Shown: piece by piece, positions 27,514 to 36,591 of the stretch
How positions within the stretch are numbered: the first letter of the stretch is position 1
Layout: each line of letters begins with the position of its first letter
From: Xanthobacter sp. NM-25
GTDB lineage: Bacteria; Pseudomonadota; Alphaproteobacteria; Rhizobiales; Xanthobacteraceae
Direction: 5' to 3'
Assembly: GCF_022138605.1 (NCBI RefSeq)
Contig: NZ_JACBFS010000010.1
Location: forward strand, 1-64,000
Length of the DNA stretch: 64,000 bases
Made by a program: the position numbers and the translations under genes
Notes under the pieces: generated by a model
What the model was told of the DNA's origin: nothing
The model's database searches: none
What the model saw: only the letters and a program-made list of their open reading frames with translations

Positions 27514-30021
27514 ATGACTGAAAAGCTTCGATTGGACATTCCGATCCTGCTGCCGAAGGTGCGCGATGCTGCCGACGCCTGTGTGGCCCGGCTGATTTCC
27601 GAGCTGCAGGGACGCGAGGGCATTGCGTATGTGCATGTCGCTGCCGGAGAACCGGCCCAGCTTTGCGTTCACTACGACGCGGCGGTCATAGCTTTGTCCC
27701 GCATTCGGGAATTGGCCGAAGGTGCCGGAGCGCGCCTTACCGCACGGTTCGGCCACGCGAGCTGGCAGGTGGACGGGATTACCCACGAACGGCGCGCGCG
27801 CACCGTTGCCGAAAGCCTGCGCAGGCTGCCCGGCGTGCTGGAAGTGGAAGCGAGCGCTTCCGGCGTCGTGCGTATTGAATTCGACCGCGAGACGGCAACA
27901 GAGGATGAGATCAGAAAAGCCCTCGCTGAAATGGAAGTCACCGTAGTGGGAGACCCTGCCGCGGGGAGCCAGCATGCAAAGCTGGATTCCCGCCCTGACC
28001 ACGAACACGGTGCAGGCAGTCATGAGCATGCCAACGCTAAGCATGGGGACGCAGAGGCTGAGCATGACCATGCTCATGGCGGCTTTCTCGGGCCCAATAC
28101 AGAGTTGATCTTTTCCCTGGCCTGCGGCGCGCTGCTGGCGATCGGTGTTGCCATCGCAAACCTGATTACCGCTGCTCCGGGCTGGCTTCCCGACGCCTGT
28201 TTCATCGCAGCATACGTCTTCGGCGGCTTCTACACGGTGCGGGAGGCTGTGGACAACCTGCGCCTGCGCAAGTTCGAGATCGATTCCCTCATGCTCGTGG
28301 CAGCCGCAGGCGCGGCGTCGCTCGGGGCATTTGCTGAAGGTGCGCTGCTGCTCTTCCTGTTCAGTCTCGGCCATGCGCTGGAGCATTATGCCATGGGCCG
28401 CGCGAAGCAGGCCATCGCTGCGCTGGCGGAACTTGCGCCGCGAACCGCAATCGTCCGGCGCGATGGGGGAAGCATCGAACTGCCTGTCGAGGATCTCCTG
28501 ATCGGCGATGTGGTGATCGTGCGACCCAACGCGCGGTTGCCAGCGGACGGCTTTGTCGTGACGGGCTCCTCCGCCATCAACCAGGCCCCGGTCACGGGTG
28601 AGAGCATTCCCGTGGACAAGCGCCCGGTAGAGGATGTGGCGGAAGCACGCGAGCGCCCGGATGCTGTTGGGGCCAGCTCGCGCGTCTTCGCTGGAACAAT
28701 CAACGGCGCGGGAGCGATTGAGGTAGAGGTCACTCGCCTGTCGGAAGACACGGCGCTCGCCAAGGTCGTGAAAATGGTGAGTGAGGCGGAGACCCAAAAA
28801 TCCCCGACACAACGCTTCACCGAGAAGTTTGAGCGGGTCTTCGTGCCAATAGTCCTGGGACTTGCCGTCCTGCTGCTGTTTGCGTGGGTGGTGGTGGACG
28901 AACCCTTCAGTGCCAGCTTCTACCGTGCGATGGCTGTCCTGGTTGCGGCGAGCCCCTGCGCACTCGCCATTGCCACCCCGAGTGCCGTGCTCTCGGGTGT
29001 TGCACGGGCCGCACGCGGCGGCGTGCTGGTGAAGGGAGGCGCGCCGTTGGAGAATCTCGGCTCCCTCCAAGCCATCGCTTTCGACAAGACCGGAACATTG
29101 ACGGAAGGCAGACCGCAGATCACCGACGTGATCCCTGCCCCCGGTGTTTCCGTTGAGGACCTACTCATTGTGGCCGTGGCAGTAGAGGCTCTCAGCGACC
29201 ATCCTCTCGCCGCTGCCATCGCCCGCGACGGGCGCAAGCGGCTCGAAGGGCGTGACATCGGTGAGGCGAGTGATCTCGAAAACCTGATCGGACGTGGGGT
29301 GACCGCGACGTTCGCTGGCCAGCGCGCATGGATCGGCAAAGCGGAGATGTTCGGGGGCGAAGGCGTGGCACCTCTGAGCCCCGTGATGGCTCAGGCGATT
29401 GAGAAGCTAAGGGAAGAAGGCCGCACCACGATGATCGTGCGGCTTGGAGACCGGGACCTGGGCGCTATCGGCCTGATGGATGCCCTGAGGCCTGAAGCAA
29501 AGTTCGCGCTGAAGCGTCTCCGCAAACTCGGCATGACGCGGATGATCATGATATCCGGCGACCACCAGAAGGTGGCGCAAGCCATCGGCCGGGATGTGGG
29601 CGTGGACGAAGCTTGGGGCGACCTGATGCCCGAAGGCAAGGTCAAGGCCGTCCAGGCGCTGCGAGATGAGGCGAAGGTCGCGATGGTCGGCGACGGAGTG
29701 AACGACGCACCGGCCATGGCCAATGCCACAGTCGGTATCGCAATGGGTGCCGCCGGCTCCGACGTAGCCTTGGAAACAGCAGATGTCGCGCTCATGGCCG
29801 ATGATCTGAGGCACCTGCCTTTTGCGGTCGGGCTCAGCCGCCACACCCGCGCGATCATCCTGCAAAACGTGTTCATCAGCCTCGGCGTTGTGGCCTTGCT
29901 GGTTCCCGCAACTATTTTCGGCCTGGGCATCGGACCTGCCGTCGCAGCGCACGAAGGCTCCACGCTTGTGGTCGTATTCAATGCCTTGCGCCTGTTGAGA
30001 TACAGCGATCCAGGGGACTGA
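27514..30021 (+). CDS. P1B-4-type heavy-metal-translocating P-type ATPase
   Basis: An 835-residue pump that exports a transition metal using ATP. It has TM4 motif SPC (Ser at residue 480, in AASPCALAI) rather than CPC, and HEGS near residue 813 in the last helices. Both are the signature of subgroup P1B-4 (Co/Fe/Ni-type). The phosphorylation motif DKTGTLTEG and hinge GDGVNDAPAMA are intact. Unusually for P1B-4, it has an N-terminal extension of about 190 residues with two degenerate ferredoxin-like domains lacking CxxC and a His-rich linker (HEHGAGSHEHAN, HDHAHGG). It stands alone in AT-rich flanks near the RND efflux operon. Confidence 0.92.
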   Translation: MTEKLRLDIPILLPKVRDAADACVARLISELQGREGIAYVHVAAGEPAQLCVHYDAAVIALSRIRELAEGAGARLTARFGHASWQVDGITHERRARTVAESLRRLPGVLEVEASASGVVRIEFDRETATEDEIRKALAEMEVTVVGDPAAGSQHAKLDSRPDHEHGAGSHEHANAKHGDAEAEHDHAHGGFLGPNTELIFSLACGALLAIGVAIANLITAAPGWLPDACFIAAYVFGGFYTVREAVDNLRLRKFEIDSLMLVAAAGAASLGAFAEGALLLFLFSLGHALEHYAMGRAKQAIAALAELAPRTAIVRRDGGSIELPVEDLLIGDVVIVRPNARLPADGFVVTGSSAINQAPVTGESIPVDKRPVEDVAEARERPDAVGASSRVFAGTINGAGAIEVEVTRLSEDTALAKVVKMVSEAETQKSPTQRFTEKFERVFVPIVLGLAVLLLFAWVVVDEPFSASFYRAMAVLVAASPCALAIATPSAVLSGVARAARGGVLVKGGAPLENLGSLQAIAFDKTGTLTEGRPQITDVIPAPGVSVEDLLIVAVAVEALSDHPLAAAIARDGRKRLEGRDIGEASDLENLIGRGVTATFAGQRAWIGKAEMFGGEGVAPLSPVMAQAIEKLREEGRTTMIVRLGDRDLGAIGLMDALRPEAKFALKRLRKLGMTRMIMISGDHQKVAQAIGRDVGVDEAWGDLMPEGKVKAVQALRDEAKVAMVGDGVNDAPAMANATVGIAMGAAGSDVALETADVALMADDLRHLPFAVGLSRHTRAIILQNVFISLGVVALLVPATIFGLGIGPAVAAHEGSTLVVVFNALRLLRYSDPGD

Positions 30022-30140
30022 ATACGTATATAAAATATTGAAATACTATAATTAACGTGATAAAATTATACGCGAATCGCGTTGAAAACAGGAATATGTA
30101 AAATTATATTATATAGTAATTTTTTGTGGATGTCTGATCA

Positions 30141-31058
30141 ATGAATAATAATCCGCCAAAAACCTCCGGGAGCATGAGACATTTACGTCATTTTATCACC
30201 GCTGCAGAGGCAGGAAGCCTTCGGCGCGCTGCGGAGGTGCTGGGTTTGCAGGAATCGACGGTCAGCCGATCGGTGCGAGACCTGGAGGATCAGCTCGGGG
30301 CCTCGTTATTTCTCCGGCACCCCAGTGGTGTGACTCTTACGTTGGCAGGACAATGCTTTCTTCACCGCGCACGTCAGGCACTTGTGCAACTTCAGAAAGG
30401 CTGGGAAGAGGTCGCGGCAATTGGACGTTCGGAAAACGGGATCTTAAGGATAGGCATTTTCTCAACCCTGGCTTCTGGTTTTATGGGAGATCTGTTTCGC
30501 GCGTATGATGTACATCATTCAAGCGTACATATCGAATTTGTTGACGCCGAGGCCAATGAACACGCTGCCTCCATTCGGAGCTTTGACATCGACGCGGCAT
30601 TCGTCATCGGTCGATTCCAGTGGGCGGAATGCGACTCTCTTCATCTTTGGACCGAGACGGTCTTTATCGCCTTTCCGGAAGGCCATCCATTGACTCGCAA
30701 TGAAGAGGTCACATGGCAGGATCTCGTTGATGAGAGATTTCTTGTGCGGATCGAAGGTTCAGGGGGCGAGGTGCGGGAATATCTCAGAAGGCGCTTAGCT
30801 GTTCTCGGTCGTCGCCCGCTCATCAATGCACAACGGATAGGCCGCTCCAGCTTGTTGGGACTTGTGGCGTCGGGGCGCGGGGTGGCGCCCGCCACCCAGT
30901 CTGAAACCGTGATCTCGGTCCCAGGTGTCGTCTACCGTCCTATCGCGGGCGAAACTCTACCCTTCTCGGTGCTCTTCTCGCGACGAAACGACAATCCCGC
31001 ATTTCGGGCGCTGCTCAGTCTTGCTCGAAGCATGGCTCAGCACTCGGATCGAAGCTGA
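30141..31058 (+). CDS. LysR-family regulator at the end of the trb operon
   Basis: A 305-residue protein with an N-terminal winged HTH (AGSLRRAAEVLGLQESTVSRSVRDLEDQLGASLFLRH) and an effector domain from about 100 (NGILRIGIFSTL). It converges on the DUF2274/trbI end of the conjugation operon. A LysR gene at this position is, to my knowledge, common in Tn4371-type elements, which suggests it belongs to the conjugative module. Its upstream region is AT-rich like that of the ATPase. Target genes unknown. Confidence 0.9.
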   Translation: MNNNPPKTSGSMRHLRHFITAAEAGSLRRAAEVLGLQESTVSRSVRDLEDQLGASLFLRHPSGVTLTLAGQCFLHRARQALVQLQKGWEEVAAIGRSENGILRIGIFSTLASGFMGDLFRAYDVHHSSVHIEFVDAEANEHAASIRSFDIDAAFVIGRFQWAECDSLHLWTETVFIAFPEGHPLTRNEEVTWQDLVDERFLVRIEGSGGEVREYLRRRLAVLGRRPLINAQRIGRSSLLGLVASGRGVAPATQSETVISVPGVVYRPIAGETLPFSVLFSRRNDNPAFRALLSLARSMAQHSDRS

Positions 31059-31080
31059 CTGAAATGAAAAACACAATGCT

Positions 31081-31302
31081 TCACCGGGCTGCGCGACGTA
31101 CTCTCATAAAGCCGCGGTCCGTCACAATGAAGCGCTCCAGCATGGGCACGATCAGCTTGAGCGGGTCTGCGATTGGGCTTCCTGTCTCTCCGCCCAGCAC
31201 CCGTGCATAGGCGACAAGATCGCGATGCAGCTTCGCCGGCAGTTCGACGGTCACCTTCACCGGCTTCTCGTCGAGGATCTCGCTGAGCTTCAGCTTCGGC
31301 AT
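31081..31302 (-). CDS. DUF2274 protein, last gene of the trb operon
   Basis: A 73-residue protein, MPKLKLSEILDEKPVKVTVELP, with a ribbon-helix-helix-like start (KVTVELPAKLHRDLVAYARVLG) that suggests DNA binding. It follows trbI with one base between the stop of trbI's predecessor frame and its own start, and DUF2274 genes are regular companions of trbI in Tn4371-like and rhizobial elements. Role unproven; possibly a regulator of the trb operon. Confidence 0.85.
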   Translation of the reverse strand: MPKLKLSEILDEKPVKVTVELPAKLHRDLVAYARVLGGETGSPIADPLKLIVPMLERFIVTDRGFMRVRRAAR

Positions 31303-31303
31303 G

Positions 31304-32551
31304 TCAGCCTCCATAGGGTTCGAGAACGAGGTCGCGCGTGACGATGACCCGCACCGGATATCCCGGCCGGACGGTGAGCGTCGGTGCGATGTTGAGCTGG
31401 CGCTGGACGATCTGGCGGCCAGTCTGGCTGATGCTGTCGGAAGCTCCCTCGCGTAGAGCGCTAGCGAGGTCGCTATCGCTGCCTGACGTGCCAGCACTCG
31501 CCCCGACGCTCAGGATGGTGGAGAGCGCTGCCGCCTTGAATAGCTCGCCCCAGTGATAGTCGACGCCATCTTCGAGCCCGGCATAGCCCTCAACGTCAGC
31601 TCCGGGCTGGCGCTCCAGCACGATGGAGCGGCCATTGGGGAAGATGAGGCGGTTCCAGACGAGCAGCACCCGGCGCTGTCCGAAACCTACGCCATTGTCG
31701 TACTGGCCAATGATGCGGGTGCCCTGGGGGATCAGGAGGATCCGGCCGGTCGGGCTGTCATGGACGTTCTCAGTGACCTGGGCGGTGATCTGACCCGGCA
31801 GATCGGAGCGGATGCCGGTGATCAGCGCTGCGGGAATGACCGCGCCGGCCTGCAGGCTATTGGGCGAGGCCGGAGCCGCGACGCGATCTGGCGACACGGT
31901 GCGCCGGTCGACTGCCTGGTTAAGGAAGGCGAGCTGCCGCTCCTGGGCCGTTGGTGTCGCCGCTTGCGGACCAAGGCCGAGGGATGCGAGGTCGGGGACA
32001 GACGCCGCAGTGGTCACCGAGGCCGCATCCACCTGTTGCGCCACGACGGTGCTCGCAGGCCGCGAGTTGGTCTGGGCGAACAGCCGTCCCGTCCGCGCCG
32101 CCTCGCTTTCCTGCTGCTGGCGCTGCTCATCGGGACTGAGGGCAGGATTGGGCATGCCTGCCATAGTCGGCATCGGCGGTTGCGCCGCAGTCTGCGCATT
32201 GAGGATGGGCCGGCCGAGGTCGCCGGGCAGCGGCGGCCCCAGCTTCGGGATGCTGGTGTAATCCTTCGGCAAGCCGGCGAGCCCGTCGGGCGTCGCCTTG
32301 ACGTCGGTGGCGTAGAGCTCCTGGCCCGGCCCGTGGTCCTTGCGGGCCTGGAGGGCGTAGATCAGCGCGCCGCCGATCCCAAGGCCCGCGACGAGCCCCA
32401 ACCCGGCCAACACCTTGCGGGAAAGGCGGGTCACCCGCGGCGGCTCCGGTCTCAGCCGCATGGCCGCAGCCGCCTCCCCCGCCAGCGGCCGAGCGCCGTC
32501 GTCGCCGGTTCGCCCCGGCCTTTTCTCCTTCCCGGGGTCGATGCCGTTCAT
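31304..32551 (-). CDS. trbI: Conjugal transfer protein TrbI (VirB10 homologue)
   Basis: A 415-residue protein with a short cytoplasmic N-terminus, one TM helix (KVLAGLGLVAGLGIGGALIYAL), a Pro/Gln-rich periplasmic linker and the C-terminal VirB10 barrel domain (GAVIPAALITGIRSDLPGQITAQV, then GTRIIGQYDNGVGFGQRRVLLVWNRLIFPNG). It spans from inner to outer membrane in the type IV secretion core complex. The start at 32551 overlaps trbG by 4 bases; a longer frame upstream is trbG antiphase sequence. Confidence 0.95.
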   Translation of the reverse strand: MNGIDPGKEKRPGRTGDDGARPLAGEAAAAMRLRPEPPRVTRLSRKVLAGLGLVAGLGIGGALIYALQARKDHGPGQELYATDVKATPDGLAGLPKDYTSIPKLGPPLPGDLGRPILNAQTAAQPPMPTMAGMPNPALSPDEQRQQQESEAARTGRLFAQTNSRPASTVVAQQVDAASVTTAASVPDLASLGLGPQAATPTAQERQLAFLNQAVDRRTVSPDRVAAPASPNSLQAGAVIPAALITGIRSDLPGQITAQVTENVHDSPTGRILLIPQGTRIIGQYDNGVGFGQRRVLLVWNRLIFPNGRSIVLERQPGADVEGYAGLEDGVDYHWGELFKAAALSTILSVGASAGTSGSDSDLASALREGASDSISQTGRQIVQRQLNIAPTLTVRPGYPVRVIVTRDLVLEPYGG

Positions 32552-33600
32552 AGGACAGGTCTCCCGTCGGTGCGGGAGATGCGCACACGCTTCTGGTCCT
32601 TGTCGGCGCCAAAGCGCAGCTCGGCTGCGGCGAAGAGGCGATCGACGATCATGTAGGTGCCGCGCACGCGATAGTTCACGAGCTCGGAGGTGTCGCCCTC
32701 GGGGCCCACCACGAAGAGCGGCGGCATCTCGCCCTGGCCGATGCCGCGCGGAAACTCGATGAACACCTGCTGGCCGTCGTCGAAGGCCCGCAGCGGCCGC
32801 CACGGCGCCCGGTCGCCCGAGACCTCGTAGCGGAAGTTCACCCGCGTGAGGTCGATGCCGGTGGCGGCGGGCTGTACCGCCTGGGCCTCGGCATTCTGAC
32901 GCCGCAGGGCGATGAGCTGGTCCTGGGGATATTGCCAGGAGACCGAGGCCATGTAGGTCTTCTCGGTGGAGCGCAGCTCCATGTGATAGGTGCGCAGATT
33001 GGTGTTGATGACGAGGTTGGTGGTGAGGTCGGGCCGCGTCGGCTTCACCAGGATATGGACCTGCTTGGCAGCCCCTGCTCCGCTCTCAGTGTCGCCGATG
33101 ATCCAGCGCACCGTATCGCCGGCGGCCACCGGCCCCGAGCCCACCAGTTGCTCACCGGGCTGTAGTGCGATGTCGGTGACCTGCCCAGGCGCGGCATAGA
33201 CCTGATAGAGGGCACCCTCCACGAAGGGATAGACCTGCATGGAATTGATGAAGCCATTGCGTACCGGCTGAACGCGGGCGGCCGCATTGGCCTGCTTGAC
33301 GCGGGCCTGCGGATCGGCCGGCTCCGGTTCCGCCTTCCCGTCCCTGCCCACCGGCTTCAATTGGCCCGGTAGAGGCAGAGGCTTCGGCAGCTCGACAATA
33401 CGCACCGGCCCCGGCGGCTCGGCCTTGAAGACGGCAGGCGGTGCATCGTCATAGGCGATCTCGGGCGGCTTCTCGAAGGTGGCGCAGCCGGCGAGCGCAG
33501 ACGTGCAAAGCAGCAGAAGCGGCAAGCCGGACTTACGGAAAGCCGGAAAAGAGAGGCCACGGCGCGCCGGCCTCGCGGATGTACGGATGGCAGGCGTCAT
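32548..33600 (-). CDS. trbG: Conjugal transfer protein TrbG (VirB9 homologue) with lipobox
   Basis: A 350-residue outer-membrane core-complex protein. A lipoprotein signal (LLLLCTSALAGC) anchors it, a feature supplied by VirB7 in other systems. The VirB9 domain is evident in the region with VRWIIGDTESGAGAAKQVHILVKP and the C-terminal FIEFPRGIGQGEMPPLFVVG. Overlaps trbF and trbI by 4 bases each. Confidence 0.95.
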   Translation of the reverse strand: MTPAIRTSARPARRGLSFPAFRKSGLPLLLLCTSALAGCATFEKPPEIAYDDAPPAVFKAEPPGPVRIVELPKPLPLPGQLKPVGRDGKAEPEPADPQARVKQANAAARVQPVRNGFINSMQVYPFVEGALYQVYAAPGQVTDIALQPGEQLVGSGPVAAGDTVRWIIGDTESGAGAAKQVHILVKPTRPDLTTNLVINTNLRTYHMELRSTEKTYMASVSWQYPQDQLIALRRQNAEAQAVQPAATGIDLTRVNFRYEVSGDRAPWRPLRAFDDGQQVFIEFPRGIGQGEMPPLFVVGPEGDTSELVNYRVRGTYMIVDRLFAAAELRFGADKDQKRVRISRTDGRPVL

Positions 33601-34286
33601 TGGGCGAGCTCCTTCGACCAGTTGATGGCGTTGACGTAGATCCCGAGGGGATTGGCTCGTAGGCGCTCGGCATCCCGCGGCGCCTGCACCACGACGGTGA
33701 GGATGGCGCTCCAGCGGGCGGTGTCGGCGAGGCTGCCGTCCTGGTAACGGCGCTCAGTCCAGGCGATGCGGAAGGACTCCGGCGAGGCGCGGATCACGCT
33801 CGAGACCTCCACCACCACCTGCTGCTTGCCGACCCGGGCGAAGGGATCGTCGGCGCGGGCGTAATCGTTGAGGGCGATGGCGCCGGCCTGGGTCGTGTAG
33901 GCGTAAGCCCTCAGCCAGTTCTGCCGCACGATGACAGGATCGGCGGAGATACCGCGCACCTCCTCGATGAAGCGGGCGAGGTGGAAGGCGATCTGGGGAT
34001 CGGACGGGCGGAAGTCCGCGGCGGCGGGCGCCACGGCTTGCGCCTGTCCGAGCTTGTCCACCTGCACGACCCACGGCACCACCGAGCCGCTCAGGGCCTG
34101 CCAGGCCAAGGCGCCAGAGAGGCCGGCCGAGAGGGCAAGGCAGCCGAAGGCCATGAGGCGCCAGTTCTTCGCCTGGACCCGGGCGGAACCGATGCGATTG
34201 TCCCAGACCTGAGCCGCGCGCTGATAGGGCGTCTCGGGCTCGGGTGCGCGGCCGTAATGAACCGCAGGTCGCTTGAACGGGGTCAT
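33597..34286 (-). CDS. trbF: Conjugal transfer protein TrbF (VirB8 homologue)
   Basis: A 229-residue inner-membrane protein: cytoplasmic start with YQRAAQVWDNRIGSARVQAKNW, one TM helix (LMAFGCLALSAGLSGALAW) and a periplasmic NTF2-like VirB8 domain ending in NPLGIYVNAINWSKEL. Nucleates assembly of the secretion channel. Operon member with 4-base overlaps. Confidence 0.95.
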   Translation of the reverse strand: MTPFKRPAVHYGRAPEPETPYQRAAQVWDNRIGSARVQAKNWRLMAFGCLALSAGLSGALAWQALSGSVVPWVVQVDKLGQAQAVAPAAADFRPSDPQIAFHLARFIEEVRGISADPVIVRQNWLRAYAYTTQAGAIALNDYARADDPFARVGKQQVVVEVSSVIRASPESFRIAWTERRYQDGSLADTARWSAILTVVVQAPRDAERLRANPLGIYVNAINWSKELAQ

Positions 34287-35590
34287 GGACGATCGCTTTC
34301 AGAGAGGGAGATGGACGATCCGCCGCCATGGCTGTCGCCGGACCGCACCGCATGAGTGGCGGCCTGGACCCCATGGGACATCTGCTGGGAGCGCCGCATG
34401 TGCCGGGCCCAATCGGGGGCATCACTGGTGGAGGTGGCGGTCGGAGCAGGAGCGCTCGACGGCGCGGAACTCGGGCCGGCGGCGGCGGATGCCGTCTCGC
34501 CAGCTGCGTCAGCGGAGCGCCTCAGGGGAGATGTCGCTGCCGCACCGGCCGCCCTCGCCATGCCGCCAAGGCCACCTGCGACACCGGAAAGACCCGACTG
34601 GCCAGCAGCGCCGGCGCCGTACGCGGATGCCGCACTTCCAGCGAGACCCGCCCCCGCTTGTGCGGCGGCAGCGGTCGCGGAGAGTGCCGCGCCAGCCCCG
34701 CGAGCGGCGAGGCCCGCGGCACCGAGGCCTGCGAGCGCGACACCACCCGCGGCAAGCCCGGCCCCCACGGCAGCGCCGGCCCCGAGCTGGGGCGCGCCCG
34801 TGATCAGTCCCGTCGCGATTCCGGGACCGAAGATGCCGAGGCCCAAGAGCGCCAGCGCGGCCAGGACAGCGGACAGGGCCTGGCTGATGGTCGGCTGGGC
34901 ATCGCCATAACTGGAGGCGAATTGGGAAAACAGCGTTGAGCCAATGCCGACGATGACGGCAAGCACCATCACTTTCACGCCCGAGGCGACGATATTGCCG
35001 AGCACCTTCTCGGCGAGGAAGGCGGTCTTGCCGAAGAAAGCGAAGGGGATGAGCACGAAGCCCACCAGCGTCGTCAGCTTGAACTCGATAAGGGTGACGA
35101 AGAGCTGCACCGCCAGGATGAAGAAGGCGATCAGGATCAGGAGCCAAGAGATCAGCAGCACGGCGATCTGCACGGCATTGACGAAGATCGCCACTGGCCC
35201 GGTGAGCTGGCTTGCCGCATCGAGCAGCGGCTGGCCGGCCGAGAGCCCCACTTCCGCAAGACGCCCCGGCCGCAGGAAGTCCGCCGTGCTGATGGTCGAC
35301 CCGCCGGCCTTGAGGCCGAGCCCGGCGAAGCTCTCGAAGGCGATCTGGGCCAGGGAATTGAAGTTGCCGATGATCCAGGCGAAGAAGCCGATGGCGAGGG
35401 TCTTCTTGACCAGCCGGCGCATCACATCCTCGTCGGCACCCCAGGCCCAGAACAGGCCGGCGAGCGTGATGTCGAGGGCGATCAGAATGGAAGAGAGGCC
35501 CGTCACGTCTCCCTTGATCAGGCCGAAGCCGGAATCGATGTAGCTGGTGAAGGTGTTGAGGAAGGTGTCGATGACCCCTACGTCGTTCAT
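34283..35590 (-). CDS. trbL: Conjugal transfer protein TrbL (VirB6 homologue)
   Basis: A 435-residue polytopic inner-membrane protein with at least five hydrophobic segments between residues 25 and 250 (for example IAVLLISWLLILIAFFILAVQLFVTL), followed by an Ala/Gly-rich C-terminus typical of TrbL. Forms part of the channel. Its start overlaps the small trbK-like gene by 4 bases. Confidence 0.94.
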   Translation of the reverse strand: MNDVGVIDTFLNTFTSYIDSGFGLIKGDVTGLSSILIALDITLAGLFWAWGADEDVMRRLVKKTLAIGFFAWIIGNFNSLAQIAFESFAGLGLKAGGSTISTADFLRPGRLAEVGLSAGQPLLDAASQLTGPVAIFVNAVQIAVLLISWLLILIAFFILAVQLFVTLIEFKLTTLVGFVLIPFAFFGKTAFLAEKVLGNIVASGVKVMVLAVIVGIGSTLFSQFASSYGDAQPTISQALSAVLAALALLGLGIFGPGIATGLITGAPQLGAGAAVGAGLAAGGVALAGLGAAGLAARGAGAALSATAAAAQAGAGLAGSAASAYGAGAAGQSGLSGVAGGLGGMARAAGAAATSPLRRSADAAGETASAAAGPSSAPSSAPAPTATSTSDAPDWARHMRRSQQMSHGVQAATHAVRSGDSHGGGSSISLSESDRP

Positions 35591-35853
35591 CGGATCACTC
35601 CCTCAACGGACTCGCCGAAGAAGCGGCGGCGGTTCTGCTCCCAGAGCGCGGCGCAGCGCGGATCGATGGGGTCGGCCGTCTCGATCTGGGCGCAGCTCTT
35701 GAGATCTACCGACGAGACGGGCGCGATCCTCCCTCTTGCGACGACGTTGGGCTCCGGTCGTCGACCTGCGGCGGCAGCGAGCGCAGCCAGCACTGCGCCC
35801 ACGAGGCCGGCGACGATGAGGGTTCGAAGCGCGGTGTCCCGGTCCATGGCCAC
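35587..35853 (-). CDS. trbK: TrbK-like small protein (putative entry exclusion)
   Basis: An 88-residue protein with one N-terminal TM helix (TLIVAGLVGAVLAALAAAAG) and a periplasmic part containing SVDLKSCAQIETADPIDPRCAALWEQNRRRFFG. Two conserved Cys and the LxxC..I...DPxC..LWxxNRRRFFG pattern match the TrbK alternative family of Tn4371-type elements. By position between trbJ and trbL, and by family, it is thought to act in surface or entry exclusion. Confidence 0.85.
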   Translation of the reverse strand: MAMDRDTALRTLIVAGLVGAVLAALAAAAGRRPEPNVVARGRIAPVSSVDLKSCAQIETADPIDPRCAALWEQNRRRFFGESVEGVIR

Positions 35854-35856
35854 GCC

Positions 35857-36591
35857 TCACTTGCCGTGGAACATGGTGACGGCGGCGGGCTGATAGCTCG
35901 ACCCGGTGGAGAAGCGCCGGTAGCGCTCCTGCCCTTCCGACACCGCAGTTGCCCGCTCGGCTTCCGACAGAGCCTGCGCTCGGCCGTTGGCCGTGACCAC
36001 GGCGGTGAGGTCGGAGAGCTGCTGGGCCTGGAGCGCCTGAAGCTGGTTGCCGGCCTGCATGGCCTGCAGCGCGCCGGTTGCCGCCTGGCTCTGGTCCACC
36101 AATGTGGAGGACTGCGTCCGGTTGGTGTCGAGATTGCCGACGACACCGGCCTGCACCCGCATCGCATCCTGAAGGCCGGCGAGCGTGGTCTCCCACCGCG
36201 TCTTCGCCTGGGAGACGAGTTGTGCATCCGAAGTGCTCAGGGAGACGGAGCCGTATTGACTCTGGAAGGCCTGATCGATGGCGCTGACGTCATAGGCGAT
36301 CTTCTGGGCCTGCCCGAGCAGTTGCTGGGTACGCTGGGCGGACTGCTGGAGCGCGCTGAGGGAGGAGTATGGCAGACTCGCGAGGTTGCGGGCCTGGTTG
36401 ATCAGCATCTGTGCTTCGTTCTGCAGGGAGGTGATCTGGTTGGTGACCTGCTGCAGCGCCCGAGCGGCCTGAAGGACGTTCTGGGCATAGTTGGAGGGGT
36501 CGTAGACGACGTACTGCGCGGCAGCCGGCGCCAGCGGGCATAAGAGGAGCGGCGCGGAGACGAGCGCCGCCCGCAAAGAGTGGCGGATCAT
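35857..36591 (-). CDS. trbJ: Conjugal transfer protein TrbJ (VirB5 homologue)
   Basis: A 244-residue exported protein: signal peptide SLRAALVSAPLLLCPLAPAAAQ, then YVVYDPSNYAQNVLQAARAL and long amphipathic helices with Gln-rich heptads (residues 45-130). Minor pilus tip component. The start at 36591 overlaps trbE by 4 bases; the upstream open frame is antiphase trbE. Confidence 0.93.
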   Translation of the reverse strand: MIRHSLRAALVSAPLLLCPLAPAAAQYVVYDPSNYAQNVLQAARALQQVTNQITSLQNEAQMLINQARNLASLPYSSLSALQQSAQRTQQLLGQAQKIAYDVSAIDQAFQSQYGSVSLSTSDAQLVSQAKTRWETTLAGLQDAMRVQAGVVGNLDTNRTQSSTLVDQSQAATGALQAMQAGNQLQALQAQQLSDLTAVVTANGRAQALSEAERATAVSEGQERYRRFSTGSSYQPAAVTMFHGK

